Source: Anaerolineales bacterium (GTDB lineage: Bacteria; Chloroflexota; Anaerolineae; Anaerolineales; Villigracilaceae). Taken from it: a stretch of DNA of 64,000 nucleotides. Of this stretch, positions 8,516-18,800 are shown piece by piece. The first letter of the stretch is position 1. Each line of letters opens with the position of its first letter. A program made the translations under genes and the position numbers. Under the pieces are notes generated by a model, which saw only the letters and a program-made list of their open reading frames with translations, did no database searches and had not been told where the DNA came from. The stretch lies in contig CP129482.1 in the NCBI GenBank assembly GCA_030583925.1, positions 558,001 through 622,000 on the forward strand, in the 5' to 3' direction.

Positions 8516-8737
8516 AATGGTGGCGAATAAAGAAGACGACGCGCTCATGCTGCCGAAATCTGTTCATGGTATTCCTTTTCTTCCATTCATTTCTCAAACT
8601 ATACATTATGCGATCACTTTAGAGCAGGCAGTGCTAGCGCAATGAATACAGGAATGAAAAAAGGGCCTTGTCATTAGCTTAAACAAAAAAAGGATTCATT
8701 TTTTCCGTTGGCTAGATAAATAATAGATTCCCCTGCA

Positions 8738-8772
8738 ATGCACAGCCCCGGCCAATCACCAGGGCTGTGCAT
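8738..8772. repeat. 11-bp hairpin at the end of the minus-strand block
   Basis: ATGCACAGCCC (8738-8748) and GGGCTGTGCAT (8762-8772) pair perfectly. It lies 25 bases past the stop of the last minus-strand gene (8798). It has the build of the hairpins found before other genes of this block but here could act as the operon terminator. Confidence 0.6.
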
Positions 8773-8797
8773 ATCAAACGGGTGGACAGACCCTATT

Positions 8798-9340
8798 CTA
8801 AATCACTCCGTACCTGCTCAAATAAGAGACAAGGTCACTCGCACTGATCTCGCGACCATCTTTGCCGATTCTCCAATTGTCATCACCGCAAGGGATACAT
8901 GCTAACGGTTCACCTTTGAACGAAAAACCTGGCCAGAAGAGTATCTGCAGGTTAATACACATACGGCGTATCTCTTTCACTGTAAGGATCGGGGATTGGC
9001 ACTTTGCTTTTGATCTCTTCTGTCTATAGCTCTTTACGCTCATCGCTATCGTTCCGCTACTAGGAGCAGACAGCACCAATCCAAGCAGGTCAGGTGGATA
9101 TTTAGACAGCTGATCTGGAACACGCTTTAGCTTGTTATCACTTTCCACCCAAGCTAGTAAAGGCATCTCTCTATGACTGGCACCAGGGGTGTTGTAGACA
9201 GTACTGGATCTATTCCCTGTTCGGATGCGTACGGATTTTCCACGGCTGGAAGAAATGCCGGCGCATTCCGGCCCCATGCCGCGAGCGATACTTTCAGGAC
9301 TACTCAAAGGTCTTCCACATTTCTTACATCGTGGTTGCAT
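8798..9340 (-). CDS. DUF6011-like zinc-binding hypothetical protein
   Basis: This 180-residue protein opens with CKKCGRPLSSPESIARGMGP followed by EC, the CxxC...GxGPxC pattern of DUF6011, a short zinc-binding motif frequent in phage and plasmid proteins. The rest (SYRQKRSKAK, then LTVKEIRRMCINLQILFWPG) has no family I recognise. AGGAGG stands six bases before the ATG. It is the last gene of the minus-strand block and is probably cotranscribed with the helix-turn-helix gene upstream. Function unknown; nucleic-acid binding is a guess from the zinc motif. Confidence 0.6.
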   Translation of the reverse strand: MQPRCKKCGRPLSSPESIARGMGPECAGISSSRGKSVRIRTGNRSSTVYNTPGASHREMPLLAWVESDNKLKRVPDQLSKYPPDLLGLVLSAPSSGTIAMSVKSYRQKRSKAKCQSPILTVKEIRRMCINLQILFWPGFSFKGEPLACIPCGDDNWRIGKDGREISASDLVSYLSRYGVI

Positions 9341-9358
9341 AAAAATCCTCCTGGAAAA

Positions 9359-9389
9359 TCACAGGGACACGAAGAGTCATTCTCTGTGA
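9359..9389. repeat. Hairpin before the DUF6011 gene
   Basis: TCACAG (9359-9364) and CTGTGA (9384-9389) are inverted copies with partial pairing inside. It lies between the stop of the upstream gene and the AGGAGG of the downstream gene, like the other leader hairpins in this block. Confidence 0.45.
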
Positions 9390-9395
9390 CACTGT

Positions 9396-10520
9396 TCATG
9401 TTTTTCGTTCTGGCAAATATGGCGCGATACCAAGTTCGCGTATTTCCGCAACCAGACGTTTTACCGTATCGGGAGTACATTTTCCCAAGGCGCCAATATT
9501 GCAGTTTCTACCCGATGCTGCCATCTGCACTTTTAGGATTCGAGCGATCAAGTAGCAGTCATCTGTCGAAGCTCTGCCAGACATATACCGATCAAACGCG
9601 CGGCAAAGATGCGGGAACTGATCTGCGCACTCGCGCCAGTCGGCATGCACATGGACGGTCGGCATACCAGTAGAAACAATTCGCAGACGATTATGGTTCC
9701 TAATCAGTTTCGGAACCAGGTGCTTCTTGTCAACCATACTCATTCGCTTTTTGACTGTCTCCCCGGATAAGCCGCACAAGAGTCCAATGCGCTCGTTACT
9801 CAACCCAATGGCTCGTGCCAGCAACATAAAGGCGTGCAGCTTATCCACCAGGTCAAAGGCTGGCGCGTTGTATTCCCATTTCTCCGCATCCGACTTCTTT
9901 ACCGCCCAGAATGCCCAGGTTGCACCTGCGTGACGACCATCCTTTTCGCGAATATGAACACCTAGGAGTTGCCCGCGCTTGATCGCCATCAGAACCGCCT
10001 TCGTGTTGGTACACTTCATATCGGCAACCTGGCGGGTGGAAAGCCATTCATCGTTCCAACATTTCCGAGCCAGATACACCAGCCGTGCGAGATGATCATC
10101 AGTAATGGCCGATGGATCGAAATAAGCCCAACTCAACGGAGAAGTGACCCAGCGGCGTAACGAGATCTCATGGACCATCCACGTGCTGTCGCCACCGATC
10201 TGATGACCGAGTACCAGCCCTTTTCTGATCCACCCAATCACAGGTCGCCCATCTGCCATTCCCAATCGAATTCGTACCTGGTTGGCAGTCATCCATCCCT
10301 CAGATTTACTGCTTGCTTTGATTCCCCTTCGCAGGCGGATGATCTTGACCGCGTTTCCGCTCCTGCCTACCATTTCTCCAACCTTATCCGCGCTGTGGAA
10401 GGGCAGCAGTTTCTCGATCTTGATCAGTTCATCCTCAGACCAGCGCGGCGCTTTCGTCTGCGGCATTTGCAACATGGCTCCGGTGACGGCTGATTGAATC
10501 AGGTTGGTACTGATCAGCAT
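9396..10520 (-). CDS. Multi-HTH DNA-binding protein coupled to ParB
   Basis: This 374-residue protein appears to contain several helix-turn-helix segments. A Myb/SANT-like stretch (WSEDELIKIEKLLPFHSADK, then VGRSGNAVKIIRLRRG) occupies about residues 27-68. Two MerR/excisionase-like segments follow (WMTANQVRIRLGM, WLSTRQVADMKC), and a sigma-70 region-4-like segment (LSNERIGLLCGLSGETVKKR) lies near 250. No catalytic motif is visible. Its start overlaps the end of parB by seven bases, so the two proteins are made together. A role in partition, replication control or transcription of the element fits. I do not recognise a named family for the whole protein. Confidence 0.7.
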   Translation of the reverse strand: MLISTNLIQSAVTGAMLQMPQTKAPRWSEDELIKIEKLLPFHSADKVGEMVGRSGNAVKIIRLRRGIKASSKSEGWMTANQVRIRLGMADGRPVIGWIRKGLVLGHQIGGDSTWMVHEISLRRWVTSPLSWAYFDPSAITDDHLARLVYLARKCWNDEWLSTRQVADMKCTNTKAVLMAIKRGQLLGVHIREKDGRHAGATWAFWAVKKSDAEKWEYNAPAFDLVDKLHAFMLLARAIGLSNERIGLLCGLSGETVKKRMSMVDKKHLVPKLIRNHNRLRIVSTGMPTVHVHADWRECADQFPHLCRAFDRYMSGRASTDDCYLIARILKVQMAASGRNCNIGALGKCTPDTVKRLVAEIRELGIAPYLPERKT

Positions 10521-11458
10521 GGCTGCCGCTCTTTTTCATCACCTTGATGCAGAATGGCAATATCTGCCAGCATTTGGGCGGCTGTGCAGGCTGAACACAT
10601 TTTTGATGAGGCAATATCGCGCAACTCACATCTCTTGCAGACATCAATGGCAACCTGAGCAAGCATCCTCCATTGTGGAACGTACCCAGCTTGCTGAAGA
10701 ACATTCCATCCATGCGGTGCCTCCTCATCAATGTCAGTTTCTGCGATAAAGGATGCCACATCAAGAACCGGAGCGGATTTCCTTTTACCCTTCTTCTCGC
10801 TCTTGTTGGTACCCAGGTTTTGAAGATAAGCCAACACTCCGAGCGCCGACTTTTTGGCGGCCTTCAGCCCCGGCTGTTTCTTTACGATCTCCTTTGCCAG
10901 TTCTTCGCACGCCGCTGTGTCGATCCTTGCGATCTCGATCATCACGGAGATAAAGTCGTTTGATCTATACAGAGTGCCGGCATGTACCATCCCGCGTGTC
11001 CAATCGGGGAGGGATGCACAGTTAATGCAGTGTCCAACCCGTACATCGTACGTGCCGATCATCCTGGCGATCTCAGAAATACTTTTCCCTTTTCTCCTCA
11101 GTTCCAGATAGGCGTTGCCTTCCTCGACCGGTGACATGTCATCTCGGATGACATTTTCCACAAGTGCCAGGACCGCGAGATCATCGCTGTTCACATCGCG
11201 GATGACAACCGGCACGGTTTCGAGATGTGCACCAGTTGCAGCGCGCAATCTGCGTTCTCCGGCAATCAGGATGTGAATCCCATCCGGATCTGCCGGGCAA
11301 ACTAACAGCGGCTGAATAACACCGTGTTCCTTGATGGAAGCCGTCAAGTTTTCAAGTTCGTCCGGGTCGAAGTACTTACGCGGTTGTTTTGGATTGGGGA
11401 TGATCAACGCTATAGGGACTTGAACGATACTCGTTGACATTGTTTGTATTGGGAGCAT
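10514..11458 (-). CDS. parB: ParB-family partition protein
   Basis: This 314-residue ParB/Spo0J-type protein binds centromere sites and helps segregate DNA. The ParB N-terminal domain covers about residues 14-110, with NPKQPRKYFDPDELENLTAS, HGVIQPLLV and the CTPase/arginine box AGERRLRAA. The DNA-binding region (ENVIRDDMSPVEEGNAY, then ISEIARMIGTYDVRVGH) follows. The C-terminal part has a Lys-rich linker. AGGAGG is five bases before the ATG. No ParA is seen in the window. ParB-related proteins are part of the PRTRC plasmid gene set whose other members lie at 23.3-27.6 kb, so it may belong to that system. Confidence 0.9.
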   Translation of the reverse strand: MLPIQTMSTSIVQVPIALIIPNPKQPRKYFDPDELENLTASIKEHGVIQPLLVCPADPDGIHILIAGERRLRAATGAHLETVPVVIRDVNSDDLAVLALVENVIRDDMSPVEEGNAYLELRRKGKSISEIARMIGTYDVRVGHCINCASLPDWTRGMVHAGTLYRSNDFISVMIEIARIDTAACEELAKEIVKKQPGLKAAKKSALGVLAYLQNLGTNKSEKKGKRKSAPVLDVASFIAETDIDEEAPHGWNVLQQAGYVPQWRMLAQVAIDVCKRCELRDIASSKMCSACTAAQMLADIAILHQGDEKERQPC

Positions 11459-11475
11459 ATAAACCTCCTAAAATA

Positions 11476-11503
11476 CACATGCCCGGTCGCTGCCGGGCAT
11501 GTG
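11476..11503. repeat. 11-bp hairpin before parB
   Basis: CACATGCCCGG (11476-11486) and CCGGGCATGTG (11493-11503) form a perfect stem with a six-base loop. In the minus-strand transcript it is followed within seven bases by AGGAGG and the parB start. There is no T run. Confidence 0.75.
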
Positions 11504-11555
11504 CTTGAATTTATTCGAAGATTAGATCAATGTATCCGCGATGCGCGAATGATGG

Positions 11556-13439
11556 TTAACTTATGAGGTCCGGTGAGTTGTTCGCGAACGTATCCAACTT
11601 CTCGGACATACCCTTGACCGTCTTCCCCATCTTATTCGTCAGCGAATTGATGCTCTTTGCCAGACGTTGAACATTCGCGCTTACATCATACTGCTCCTCG
11701 AGCTGTTCGATCCTGCCGAAGATGTTCTTAGCTTCGTTGATGAAGCGTGCTGCCTGATGGAGATTCCGCAGCGCATTTTCATAGGCGCCCTTCGTTTGAG
11801 CCGTTCCTAGAAGTTCGGGTGCGCCGACGGCAAGCGCATCCTGGCAGAGGCCCTCAGCGATTTCCGAGGTGTGTAGAACATATTCTGCCTCTCCCAGTTC
11901 GGCGTATTCATATGTTTCACCTTCCCGATACAACAACCAGACTGCCATGCTGACCCACAAGTTGCTGTCAGGATCTCCAGCCTTAACGCTCTTATAGAAC
12001 TCCACCGGACTCAGGGACGTGATGACCAACGGTCCCTTTTTTCGGAAATCGTAATCATTATTGAGCAGCCACTTGACCGGCGTTCCATTGACGGTGACCT
12101 TCTTCGCAAAGGCAACCATACTATTGGGTTTATGCACCTTACCGGTAACCCTCACCTTGTCCGGTTTATTTTTCCTTTCTTGCGTGTTTACTTCAGCGTA
12201 CACACCCTGACTGCAGAGCGACTGCGCAAGCACTTCATTGCCGAGGACCATCACAGGTGTGTTTCGCACATAATGCCGCAGGCAATCCCATTCGATCTCG
12301 ATCGTCATTCCATCATCCTGCACTGTGGAATACGAATAGCTCGTGAGTTCATCCCAGCAAATTAGTTTGTACCCGAAGTGAGTCAGGACCTCTGTTTGAA
12401 GACCCCATCCCCCGCCTACAACTTTTCGGATGACCGCTTCCTCGGGCACATCCGTGAATAATACCTTGGAGACCGGTTCCAAATCGGATTCAAGCCTGGG
12501 ATAGCTGTAGCCGTTCACACGGTCCGGCCAAAGCTCGGGATGGAGCGGCTTCAGCAGATATTCCATCACGTTGGTAACGATCTTTTCGGCAGCGGCGTCC
12601 ATATGAGCATCCTCGATCACATCATCGCGATCTGGTAATTTGGGACGGATACCTGATGCCGGGTCTATGTCCAACACGCAGTTGATCTGCTGGAAGATGC
12701 GGTTTGCCAGAGAGCTGTGTTTTTGTGATGCATTCAGCAGGGCATCACGAAGTGCGCTGGAGTTGATCACGGCATGCTGCCACACCGCAAAATGCTGTGT
12801 AGAAGAAAACGAGGTCCTCTTTCCGACTTCCAACTTCCCTACATCTTCGATCTTCAACGTTGTCCAATGAGCGACGTCAAGGATTTCTTCCGACTTGACG
12901 GTTACGCCCTCTTTTGGAATTTCCTGCCAGGTGACATTCATCGGATAGCGACCGCGTGCTTGCTGAACGAAATGTTCTTTGGCAAAATCTGCTTTTGGGG
13001 TAAGCCGGATGGTGATCGTCATTCCAACAATGTTCTCCTCGATGTAAACTGCCTCAGTCTGCGCGCTTTCAAGGTTCTTCGGAGAGATGGTCATCTCCCA
13101 ATCCTTTGATCGGTAGGTGACCTGCTCGCAGTATTCGGGGCGTAGGATGCTGAACACGCCGATGCCGGCCGGGTCAATGGCGGGAGATGATTCGTCCCAA
13201 CTCGAATCGCCGACCACGACCAGATCCTCGGGATCACAGCCGCGACCATCATCCTTGAACTCCAGGATTCTTGTTGCAGGGTCCCAAGTGATCAAGATGT
13301 TCTCAGCGCCGGCGCGATACGCGTTCTGGAACAACTCCGTCAGGATGGATTTGGGGGAGCCGAAGAAACGAGGCGCTTTCGTCAGGATGGCGTCAGAGAC
13401 GCCCATGATGATGGTTTTGGAATTAGCAGTGGTTGTCAT
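11556..13439 (-). CDS. GHKL-type ATPase
   Basis: This 627-residue protein has an N-terminal Bergerat-fold ATPase as in Hsp90, MutL and MORC proteins. The N-box is ILTELFQNAYRAGA near residues 32-45, the G1 box is DDGRGCDPEDL near 62-72, and GIGVFSIL near 92 corresponds to the ATP-lid region. There is no phospho-acceptor His box, so it is not a sensor kinase. The middle has no family I recognise, and the last 60 residues are helical and charged, probably coiled coil. It is the gene before parB in a replication/partition operon. An ATP-driven DNA clamp or chaperone role is possible but unproven. Confidence 0.85.
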   Translation of the reverse strand: MTTTANSKTIIMGVSDAILTKAPRFFGSPKSILTELFQNAYRAGAENILITWDPATRILEFKDDGRGCDPEDLVVVGDSSWDESSPAIDPAGIGVFSILRPEYCEQVTYRSKDWEMTISPKNLESAQTEAVYIEENIVGMTITIRLTPKADFAKEHFVQQARGRYPMNVTWQEIPKEGVTVKSEEILDVAHWTTLKIEDVGKLEVGKRTSFSSTQHFAVWQHAVINSSALRDALLNASQKHSSLANRIFQQINCVLDIDPASGIRPKLPDRDDVIEDAHMDAAAEKIVTNVMEYLLKPLHPELWPDRVNGYSYPRLESDLEPVSKVLFTDVPEEAVIRKVVGGGWGLQTEVLTHFGYKLICWDELTSYSYSTVQDDGMTIEIEWDCLRHYVRNTPVMVLGNEVLAQSLCSQGVYAEVNTQERKNKPDKVRVTGKVHKPNSMVAFAKKVTVNGTPVKWLLNNDYDFRKKGPLVITSLSPVEFYKSVKAGDPDSNLWVSMAVWLLYREGETYEYAELGEAEYVLHTSEIAEGLCQDALAVGAPELLGTAQTKGAYENALRNLHQAARFINEAKNIFGRIEQLEEQYDVSANVQRLAKSINSLTNKMGKTVKGMSEKLDTFANNSPDLIS

Positions 13440-13468
13440 AGTGACCTCCTATTGTTTGTGAAATATGA

Positions 13469-13500
13469 AAACCGCGTACATCCTGGGATGTGCCCGGTTT
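13469..13500. repeat. Interrupted hairpin before the GHKL gene
   Basis: AAACCG (13469-13474) pairs with CGGTTT (13495-13500), and ACATCC pairs with GGATGT inside, separated by short mismatched bulges. It lies upstream of the AGGAGG of the GHKL gene. Confidence 0.6.
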
Positions 13501-13538
13501 ATGAACGATATACAGATCATGGAACCAACATCTTCAAT

Positions 13539-14030
13539 TCAGATCCGTTGTGGTTCGGTCCTGGCCTCCCAGGACCAGCCGTCGGTATCGTCGCAGTAGA
13601 TGTGAAGCGGTCCGAGGGTCCAATGACCTCTCGAAACAATCGTGCAAATGCAATCGAGAATAAAGGCAGCCAGAAATGAGATGGCCCTTTGTATCTCACC
13701 GTTCAGCACGAGTTTCGTGATGGACATCAACTGGTTCAGATCCGCCATGTAAATATGCCCATGCTGTTTGTGATTGAAGAACAGGAGCCAGCCATTGAGG
13801 ATGTCGTTGGACACGATGAAAGGACCGATGAAATACTCTTCTGCAAAATCATCTGCCTTATATGTGAACTCAAACTTTGCGCCAAACAGAATATTGAGCG
13901 ACCACGTAGCGCGGTGGGGCAGATCTCCCATCACGAATATCATGCCGCACTCGACGGAACAAAAATCCAACTCGGTGTGGCATTCCCAAAAGGGAGTAAT
14001 GATCGGCTGTGTGCAATTGGGACAATTCAT
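13539..14030 (-). CDS. Hypothetical protein with N-terminal zinc ribbon
   Basis: This 163-residue protein begins MNCPNCTQPIITPFWECHTE and has a second pair FCSVEC around residues 23-28, so two CxxC-like knuckles could bind zinc. The remainder is mostly hydrophobic and aromatic strands with no family I recognise. Its start overlaps the stop of the upstream gene by four bases (ATGA), so translation is coupled. It belongs to a run of four small unknown genes between the GHKL ATPase and the methylase-helicase. Confidence 0.6.
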   Translation of the reverse strand: MNCPNCTQPIITPFWECHTELDFCSVECGMIFVMGDLPHRATWSLNILFGAKFEFTYKADDFAEEYFIGPFIVSNDILNGWLLFFNHKQHGHIYMADLNQLMSITKLVLNGEIQRAISFLAAFILDCICTIVSRGHWTLGPLHIYCDDTDGWSWEARTEPQRI

Positions 14031-14596
14031 CGTTCACCTCCAGTATTGGAATTCCTTGTCAGGTAGGGTCGAACACTCCGCTTGAGAAAATCTTCCACGA
14101 TGATGTCAAGGTTGAAGTAATTTGTCTCAAGTGAAAGTATCTGACCGAAGAAGTAGACCTTCAGCCGCATCGCGAATCTTTCCGCATGGATCTCAACAGC
14201 ATATGTCTTTGTATCGTTCATCGCGGTTTGGAAATACGCGTCCAGCACATTTTCTGTTGCATATCCTCCCAGATTTGCCAGTTCACCAAGCGATAGACAA
14301 TCGTATGGCGCCTCGTCAGGTGATGTTTCTTCGTCCGGGCCAAGAAAATGTTCCCCTTGGTATTTGAGACATGCAACTGGAAGTGTGCCCACCTTTGTTT
14401 CAAAGACTGCTGCCTTGATTCCAACCAGGCGCAAAGTGGATGCAACAAGGTGCATCCAGACTAAACGGACCAGTGTAGACGGAACCAGCTTGATGGCGAC
14501 ATGGGTACAGTCAAGTCTTGCTCGATCTTCGAGCGCTGCAATGTAGTGGGTTGGGCGATCCAATAGCGGAAAGGGAATATGTTGTTGTTTGTTCAT
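14027..14596 (-). CDS. Hypothetical protein of the element operon
   Basis: This 189-residue protein has no family I recognise. The ATG at 14596 is chosen over an in-frame GTG at 14605 because AGAGGTG lies six bases before it and would overlap the GTG. Predicted features are a mixed alpha/beta protein without membrane segments or cysteine clusters. It is translationally coupled to the zinc-ribbon gene downstream by an ATGA overlap and follows the DUF6876 gene by 11 bases. Confidence 0.6.
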   Translation of the reverse strand: MNKQQHIPFPLLDRPTHYIAALEDRARLDCTHVAIKLVPSTLVRLVWMHLVASTLRLVGIKAAVFETKVGTLPVACLKYQGEHFLGPDEETSPDEAPYDCLSLGELANLGGYATENVLDAYFQTAMNDTKTYAVEIHAERFAMRLKVYFFGQILSLETNYFNLDIIVEDFLKRSVRPYLTRNSNTGGER

Positions 14597-14607
14597 ATTG
14601 CCCACCT

Positions 14608-15357
14608 CTAATATTCGCCGGGCAGAAGGATGATCACCCGCTTCTTCTTACCTGTTTCATCGACGGGCTCAACAGATGCATACATCTGGACCGTATCCAG
14701 CAGGAAATCCGTGTACTCAATTTCCTGCTCTACAATTGGCTTTTCGTTATTCCCGTTCGTGCAAACCAGTTTGGCGCAACGCGTTTGATCGTCTCCCTCC
14801 GTAACGATCAATTTCCAGACTTGGAATGGGTGACGAGCCAGTACCTTCTCACCCTGGTAGGAAGCGATGGCATCCATGAGCCAGAATGCCGTGCCGCCAT
14901 TCCTGCCGCCGTTCTCTGCGAGATGCATGACGCCATCGGTCAAAAGAATTTCGTGACGCCAGAAGCCGCCGTGCCGGTACCATTGCTCGGTGCCGGAAAA
15001 ACACGCCAACTCGTGCTCCAGTTTCTTCGCAAGCACTTTGTACAAACGTTGTCTCTGGACAGGACTACCTGCAGAGAGCAGATCGGACTTCGTGATGTCG
15101 GTGTACATCAGAACCGCATCAAATTTTCCGACACTTTCTCCGATGCCATCCAACATGGCTTTCAACACTGCATCTTTATCACCCGGTGTTGGCATTGACT
15201 CTTCCGGGATGCCAAGCCGCCGGAGCATGTCGATATATGGATGCGCGGACCGTTCAACGACAATTGCTTTTACGTCATCGCCAACAGCTGACTGCTTTGC
15301 CGTTACTGCCTGGGGAACGGAAACATCAAACAGGGAAAGCTGCTGATTGTTATTCAT
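14608..15357 (-). CDS. DUF6876-like protein with N-terminal clamp-binding-like motif
   Basis: This 249-residue protein has a C-terminal half resembling DUF6876, with FSGTEQWYRHG, the LTDGVMHLAEN strand, AFWLMDAIASYQ, FQVWKLIV and a final EIEYTDFLLDTVQMYA. The N-terminal half is unassigned. Residues 6-10 read QLSLF, a consensus-like beta-clamp-binding pentapeptide, directly behind the start. The start at 15357 overlaps the previous stop by eight bases; an earlier frame extension lacks a ribosome-binding site. DUF6876 is common on plasmids and ICEs but has no known activity. Confidence 0.75.
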   Translation of the reverse strand: MNNNQQLSLFDVSVPQAVTAKQSAVGDDVKAIVVERSAHPYIDMLRRLGIPEESMPTPGDKDAVLKAMLDGIGESVGKFDAVLMYTDITKSDLLSAGSPVQRQRLYKVLAKKLEHELACFSGTEQWYRHGGFWRHEILLTDGVMHLAENGGRNGGTAFWLMDAIASYQGEKVLARHPFQVWKLIVTEGDDQTRCAKLVCTNGNNEKPIVEQEIEYTDFLLDTVQMYASVEPVDETGKKKRVIILLPGEY

Positions 15358-15763
15358 CGTCCGAACCTTTATCAACATGTGGCTCAGACAGAAACTGTTG
15401 GGCAAACCGCTCGTACTCCGGAGTGCCAAGTTCCAGATCTAGCTCGTCGTATACAACCTGCTCGCCGTCTTTCCAGACCGCTTCATCGAACAAGGACGCG
15501 ACCATAGCGAGTGACCCGTCTGCCAGAATCTTTGGAGCAAGATAGCAATTGCTGGTAATTACAGCGTCCAGAACCATGAGATCCTGTGCGCGTTTTGCAA
15601 CTGCTAACAGAGTGCAGATAGCCCGTGCGAAATCCTGGTTTGGACAGACGCAGATCAAGTGTGGTAGTTGATCTGCGCCCAAGGCAAAGATGTTGAACCC
15701 TTCCACATAGAATGAGTGGAAGTTGGCGGTTATTTTGTCGAGATGATCATTTTCAAATTCCAT
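15350..15763 (-). CDS. Hypothetical protein of the element operon
   Basis: This 137-residue acidic protein has no family I recognise. It starts MEFENDHLDKITANFHSFYV, with AGGAGG five bases before the ATG and a 13-bp hairpin immediately before that. The C-terminus is strongly acidic (VDKGSDDE). Its stop overlaps the start of the DUF6876 gene, so the two are probably made in fixed ratio. Confidence 0.6.
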   Translation of the reverse strand: MEFENDHLDKITANFHSFYVEGFNIFALGADQLPHLICVCPNQDFARAICTLLAVAKRAQDLMVLDAVITSNCYLAPKILADGSLAMVASLFDEAVWKDGEQVVYDELDLELGTPEYERFAQQFLSEPHVDKGSDDE

Positions 15764-15780
15764 GGAAACCTCCTGAAATG

Positions 15781-15812
15781 CAATCAGCCCGGATGAATGT
15801 CCGGGCTGATTG
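15781..15812. repeat. 13-bp hairpin in the 15.8-kb leader
   Basis: CAATCAGCCCGGA (15781-15793) and TCCGGGCTGATTG (15800-15812) pair perfectly around a six-base loop. The stem is followed by gcatttc-type spacing and AGGAGG of the 137-residue gene, and it lies after the stop of the large methylase-helicase gene. Confidence 0.75.
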
Positions 15813-15841
15813 CTAATTTGGATACGATAGGGAACTGACTA

Positions 15842-18800
15842 CTAGAACAGCGTAAGCTGGGTTGTTTCGGTGTGGGCGGGAGCCTCCTTTTTTCGATTGG
15901 TGGATTTCTTTTGAAGCGTTGGATCGATCTTGTGAGCATTCCACAAGTCGTTGAGTGTCATTTGTCTTTGCGCCCCGATGAGCAAGTTTTCTTCAAACTC
16001 AGCCAGTGCCTGTGAACTCTGCGCTTGTACTTTCAAGTCAGCTACCAACGCCGGGGTGACAGGAATGGATGCGGGTGTACCTTCGAAGGACAGAATATCC
16101 ACCACCACTTCTTCAGGCATAGTGGTCGTAGCGACCAGTTGCGCCATACGTTCCAGGATCTGATCGAGTTCGAAATCCAGCGTGTCCTCTGCTTCGGATT
16201 CATCTTCCAACGCGGGAGTTGTTATGATCTCCTCTACAGTTTCCTCCTCATCAGGAGTAGCGACTGATGCATCGGTCAATTTCACACCGGCGCCGATCAA
16301 TTCCTTGTCGACCAGGGCCAACTTGGCTGCCAGTGTTTCAAGCTTGGAGGCGTGCTCCCATTCTTCACTCAAAGCGGCATGGTACTTCTCGACCTGTCTG
16401 GTGAGGTGCTCAAGACGCTCATCATTCTTCGTGATCTCACCGTCGATCGAACGGATGGTTGCATCGATGCTCATGACTGTACCGGTATCCGAGTCGGATA
16501 CGTGGGCGACGAGTACCTGGGGGACGCCATAATCCAGCAGGATCTCCGCGCCGCTCCCAGATTCTTCGATTAGAGACCGCATGCTGCGTTCGATGTTGGG
16601 TTTTACCCGCAGCCATGTTGTGAAGCCCCTGTATTTCCCCACATTCTTTCGTGCCTCCTGACCGGTCCGTTCGGCTTCGAGTTTCAAGATCCTGGCGGCT
16701 TCGATCAACGCTGCTCCCGCAGTTCGTCTTTCGTCATGCAGCACCTCGTTGACCTTCATGTTGAATTTGTCCGCTGGATGTGCATCGCGCATCTCTGCCG
16801 CCTTGCGAAGATACTCAACGCGGGTTTGTGTTTGTGCGAGTTCCTCCCGGTTCTGGGAGAGCCGGCGCTGCGAATCCCTGCGGTTGGTCTGCCATGACGC
16901 ACGCAGGTTCTCCAGTTTGACGATCTCGTTCTGTAACACCACGCGCTCGATAATTTTCGGGTTGCCGCTGGCCAGCGCCTTGATCTCCGCCATCGAGAGA
17001 ACCGTATCGCCGATATCCTCCATCTCACGGACTTGGGTATTACCAGTGAGAAACTGTGCGATGAAACGGGCCTTGGTCTCCAGAATCTGCCAGACGTACG
17101 CGTCAAAACTTGATTCTGTGATGTACACGAAGGAGAAGACTTCGCCGTAGCAATTGCCCTGTCGAAGGAGGCGCCCATCTCTTTGTTCGAGGTCGGCTGG
17201 CCTCCACGGAGCATCCAGGTGGTGCATCGCAATTGCGCGCGTTTGAACGTTCATGCCGGTTCCCATCTTTTCCGTCGAGCCGATCAACACGCGGATGCGA
17301 CCCATTCTGACGGACTCGAATAGTTGAGCCCGGGCCGTTGGGTTCCTGGCATCATGAATAAAGGCGATCTCGTCCGCACGCACGCCATTGTTCACCAGCT
17401 TCGCTTTGAGGTCGGCATATACATTCTCAAATGATGCCTCATCGTCCTCGTAGCGGCTTTCTTCATCACCTTCCTCCTTGTCCACTACAGTGATTTTTTC
17501 CTTCTGCGGCTTGGGCGTACCAAGATCGCAGAAGACCAGTTGCGCCGCGTTGTGTGGCTCTGTGACGTGGTAGATCTCTGAGATAACCCACGCCGCTGTG
17601 TTGATCTTCGATGTCTTGAGATCGGGGACGCCCGGCCAGATCATGCGCATGTCCAGAGCCGCCTTGCGCCCTTCTCCAATAATCTTAAGCATATTGTCGT
17701 CCTTGGGGTCGACCTTGCCGCCACGCACTTCCTCGGCACGTTCCGCCAATTCCCTGACGAATTCCTTTAGATGTCTGGAGCCGGGCATCTTTATGGGTGT
17801 CGGCTTACTGCCATATAACATGGGTCGTTCCACTTCGTTGGATACCTGCTCCCAGCGCCGCATGATCATGAATTGCGAAAGCATGCTTGCCAGTTCAGGG
17901 ATGTTCGTGAAGCGTGCCAGGCGCGTGTTCACACGGAAGCCGCCACCGTCCGGTGTCATCTCGGGGATCATGACTGCATCTGCGAACATCTGTGCCCAAG
18001 AGTCGAAGTGTGAAAGCCCCAGATCCACCAGTGTGTCGTACTGGAAGTACCTCTGCATGGTGAATATTTCTGCCATCGTGTTGGTGAGCGGTGTGCCAGT
18101 CAAACCAATGAACCGTTTGTTGTTTTGCAGTAAGTTGCGGACTTTGACGAACATATCGAAGGCGCGTTGGGAGTCGGTGTTGGGCAGTCCCGCGATGCGT
18201 GTCATCTTGGAATGGAAATACAAATTCTTGAACAGGTGGAATTCGTCTGATACCAACAGATCGATCCCCAACTGCTCCCATGTAATCGTGTCGGTGCTGT
18301 CCTTGGTCATGTCTGACTTGTCAACCAGCTTTGCCTCGAAGCGTTTGATGGCTTTTTGGATTTCCTTCATGGCGCGGCGGTCATAATCATCCGAGGCTTT
18401 GAGTTGCTGCAGAAAATCCCGCAGCTCATCCAACTCGGACTCTATGAATTCGTTCATCGTTTCAGGCTTTACGGGCAGCAACTTGAAGGATGACTGTGGC
18501 ACGATGACCGCATCCCAGTTTCCTGTGGCGATCCGACTCATGAAATGCCGGCGGTTGCGTTTACTTAGGTCATCCTTGCCGGCGCACAAAACATCCGCAC
18601 TGGGATAGGCTGCCAGGAATTGTTCCCGCCACTGCTCCGTCAAATGATTTGGCACCACGAACATACTCTTGTGAGCAAAGCCGAGACGGATGGCTTCCAT
18701 GGCACTGATGATCGCTGTCAGGGTCTTGCCAAGTCCAACTTCATCGCCTACCAGCGACGATCTGTTCTGCAGATTGAACCAGACTGCATCCTTCTGCAAT

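Noticed and set aside
11556..13439. Histidine kinase assignment for the GHKL protein
   Set aside because: No phospho-acceptor His box, HAMP or sensor domain is visible; only the ATPase fold is shared.
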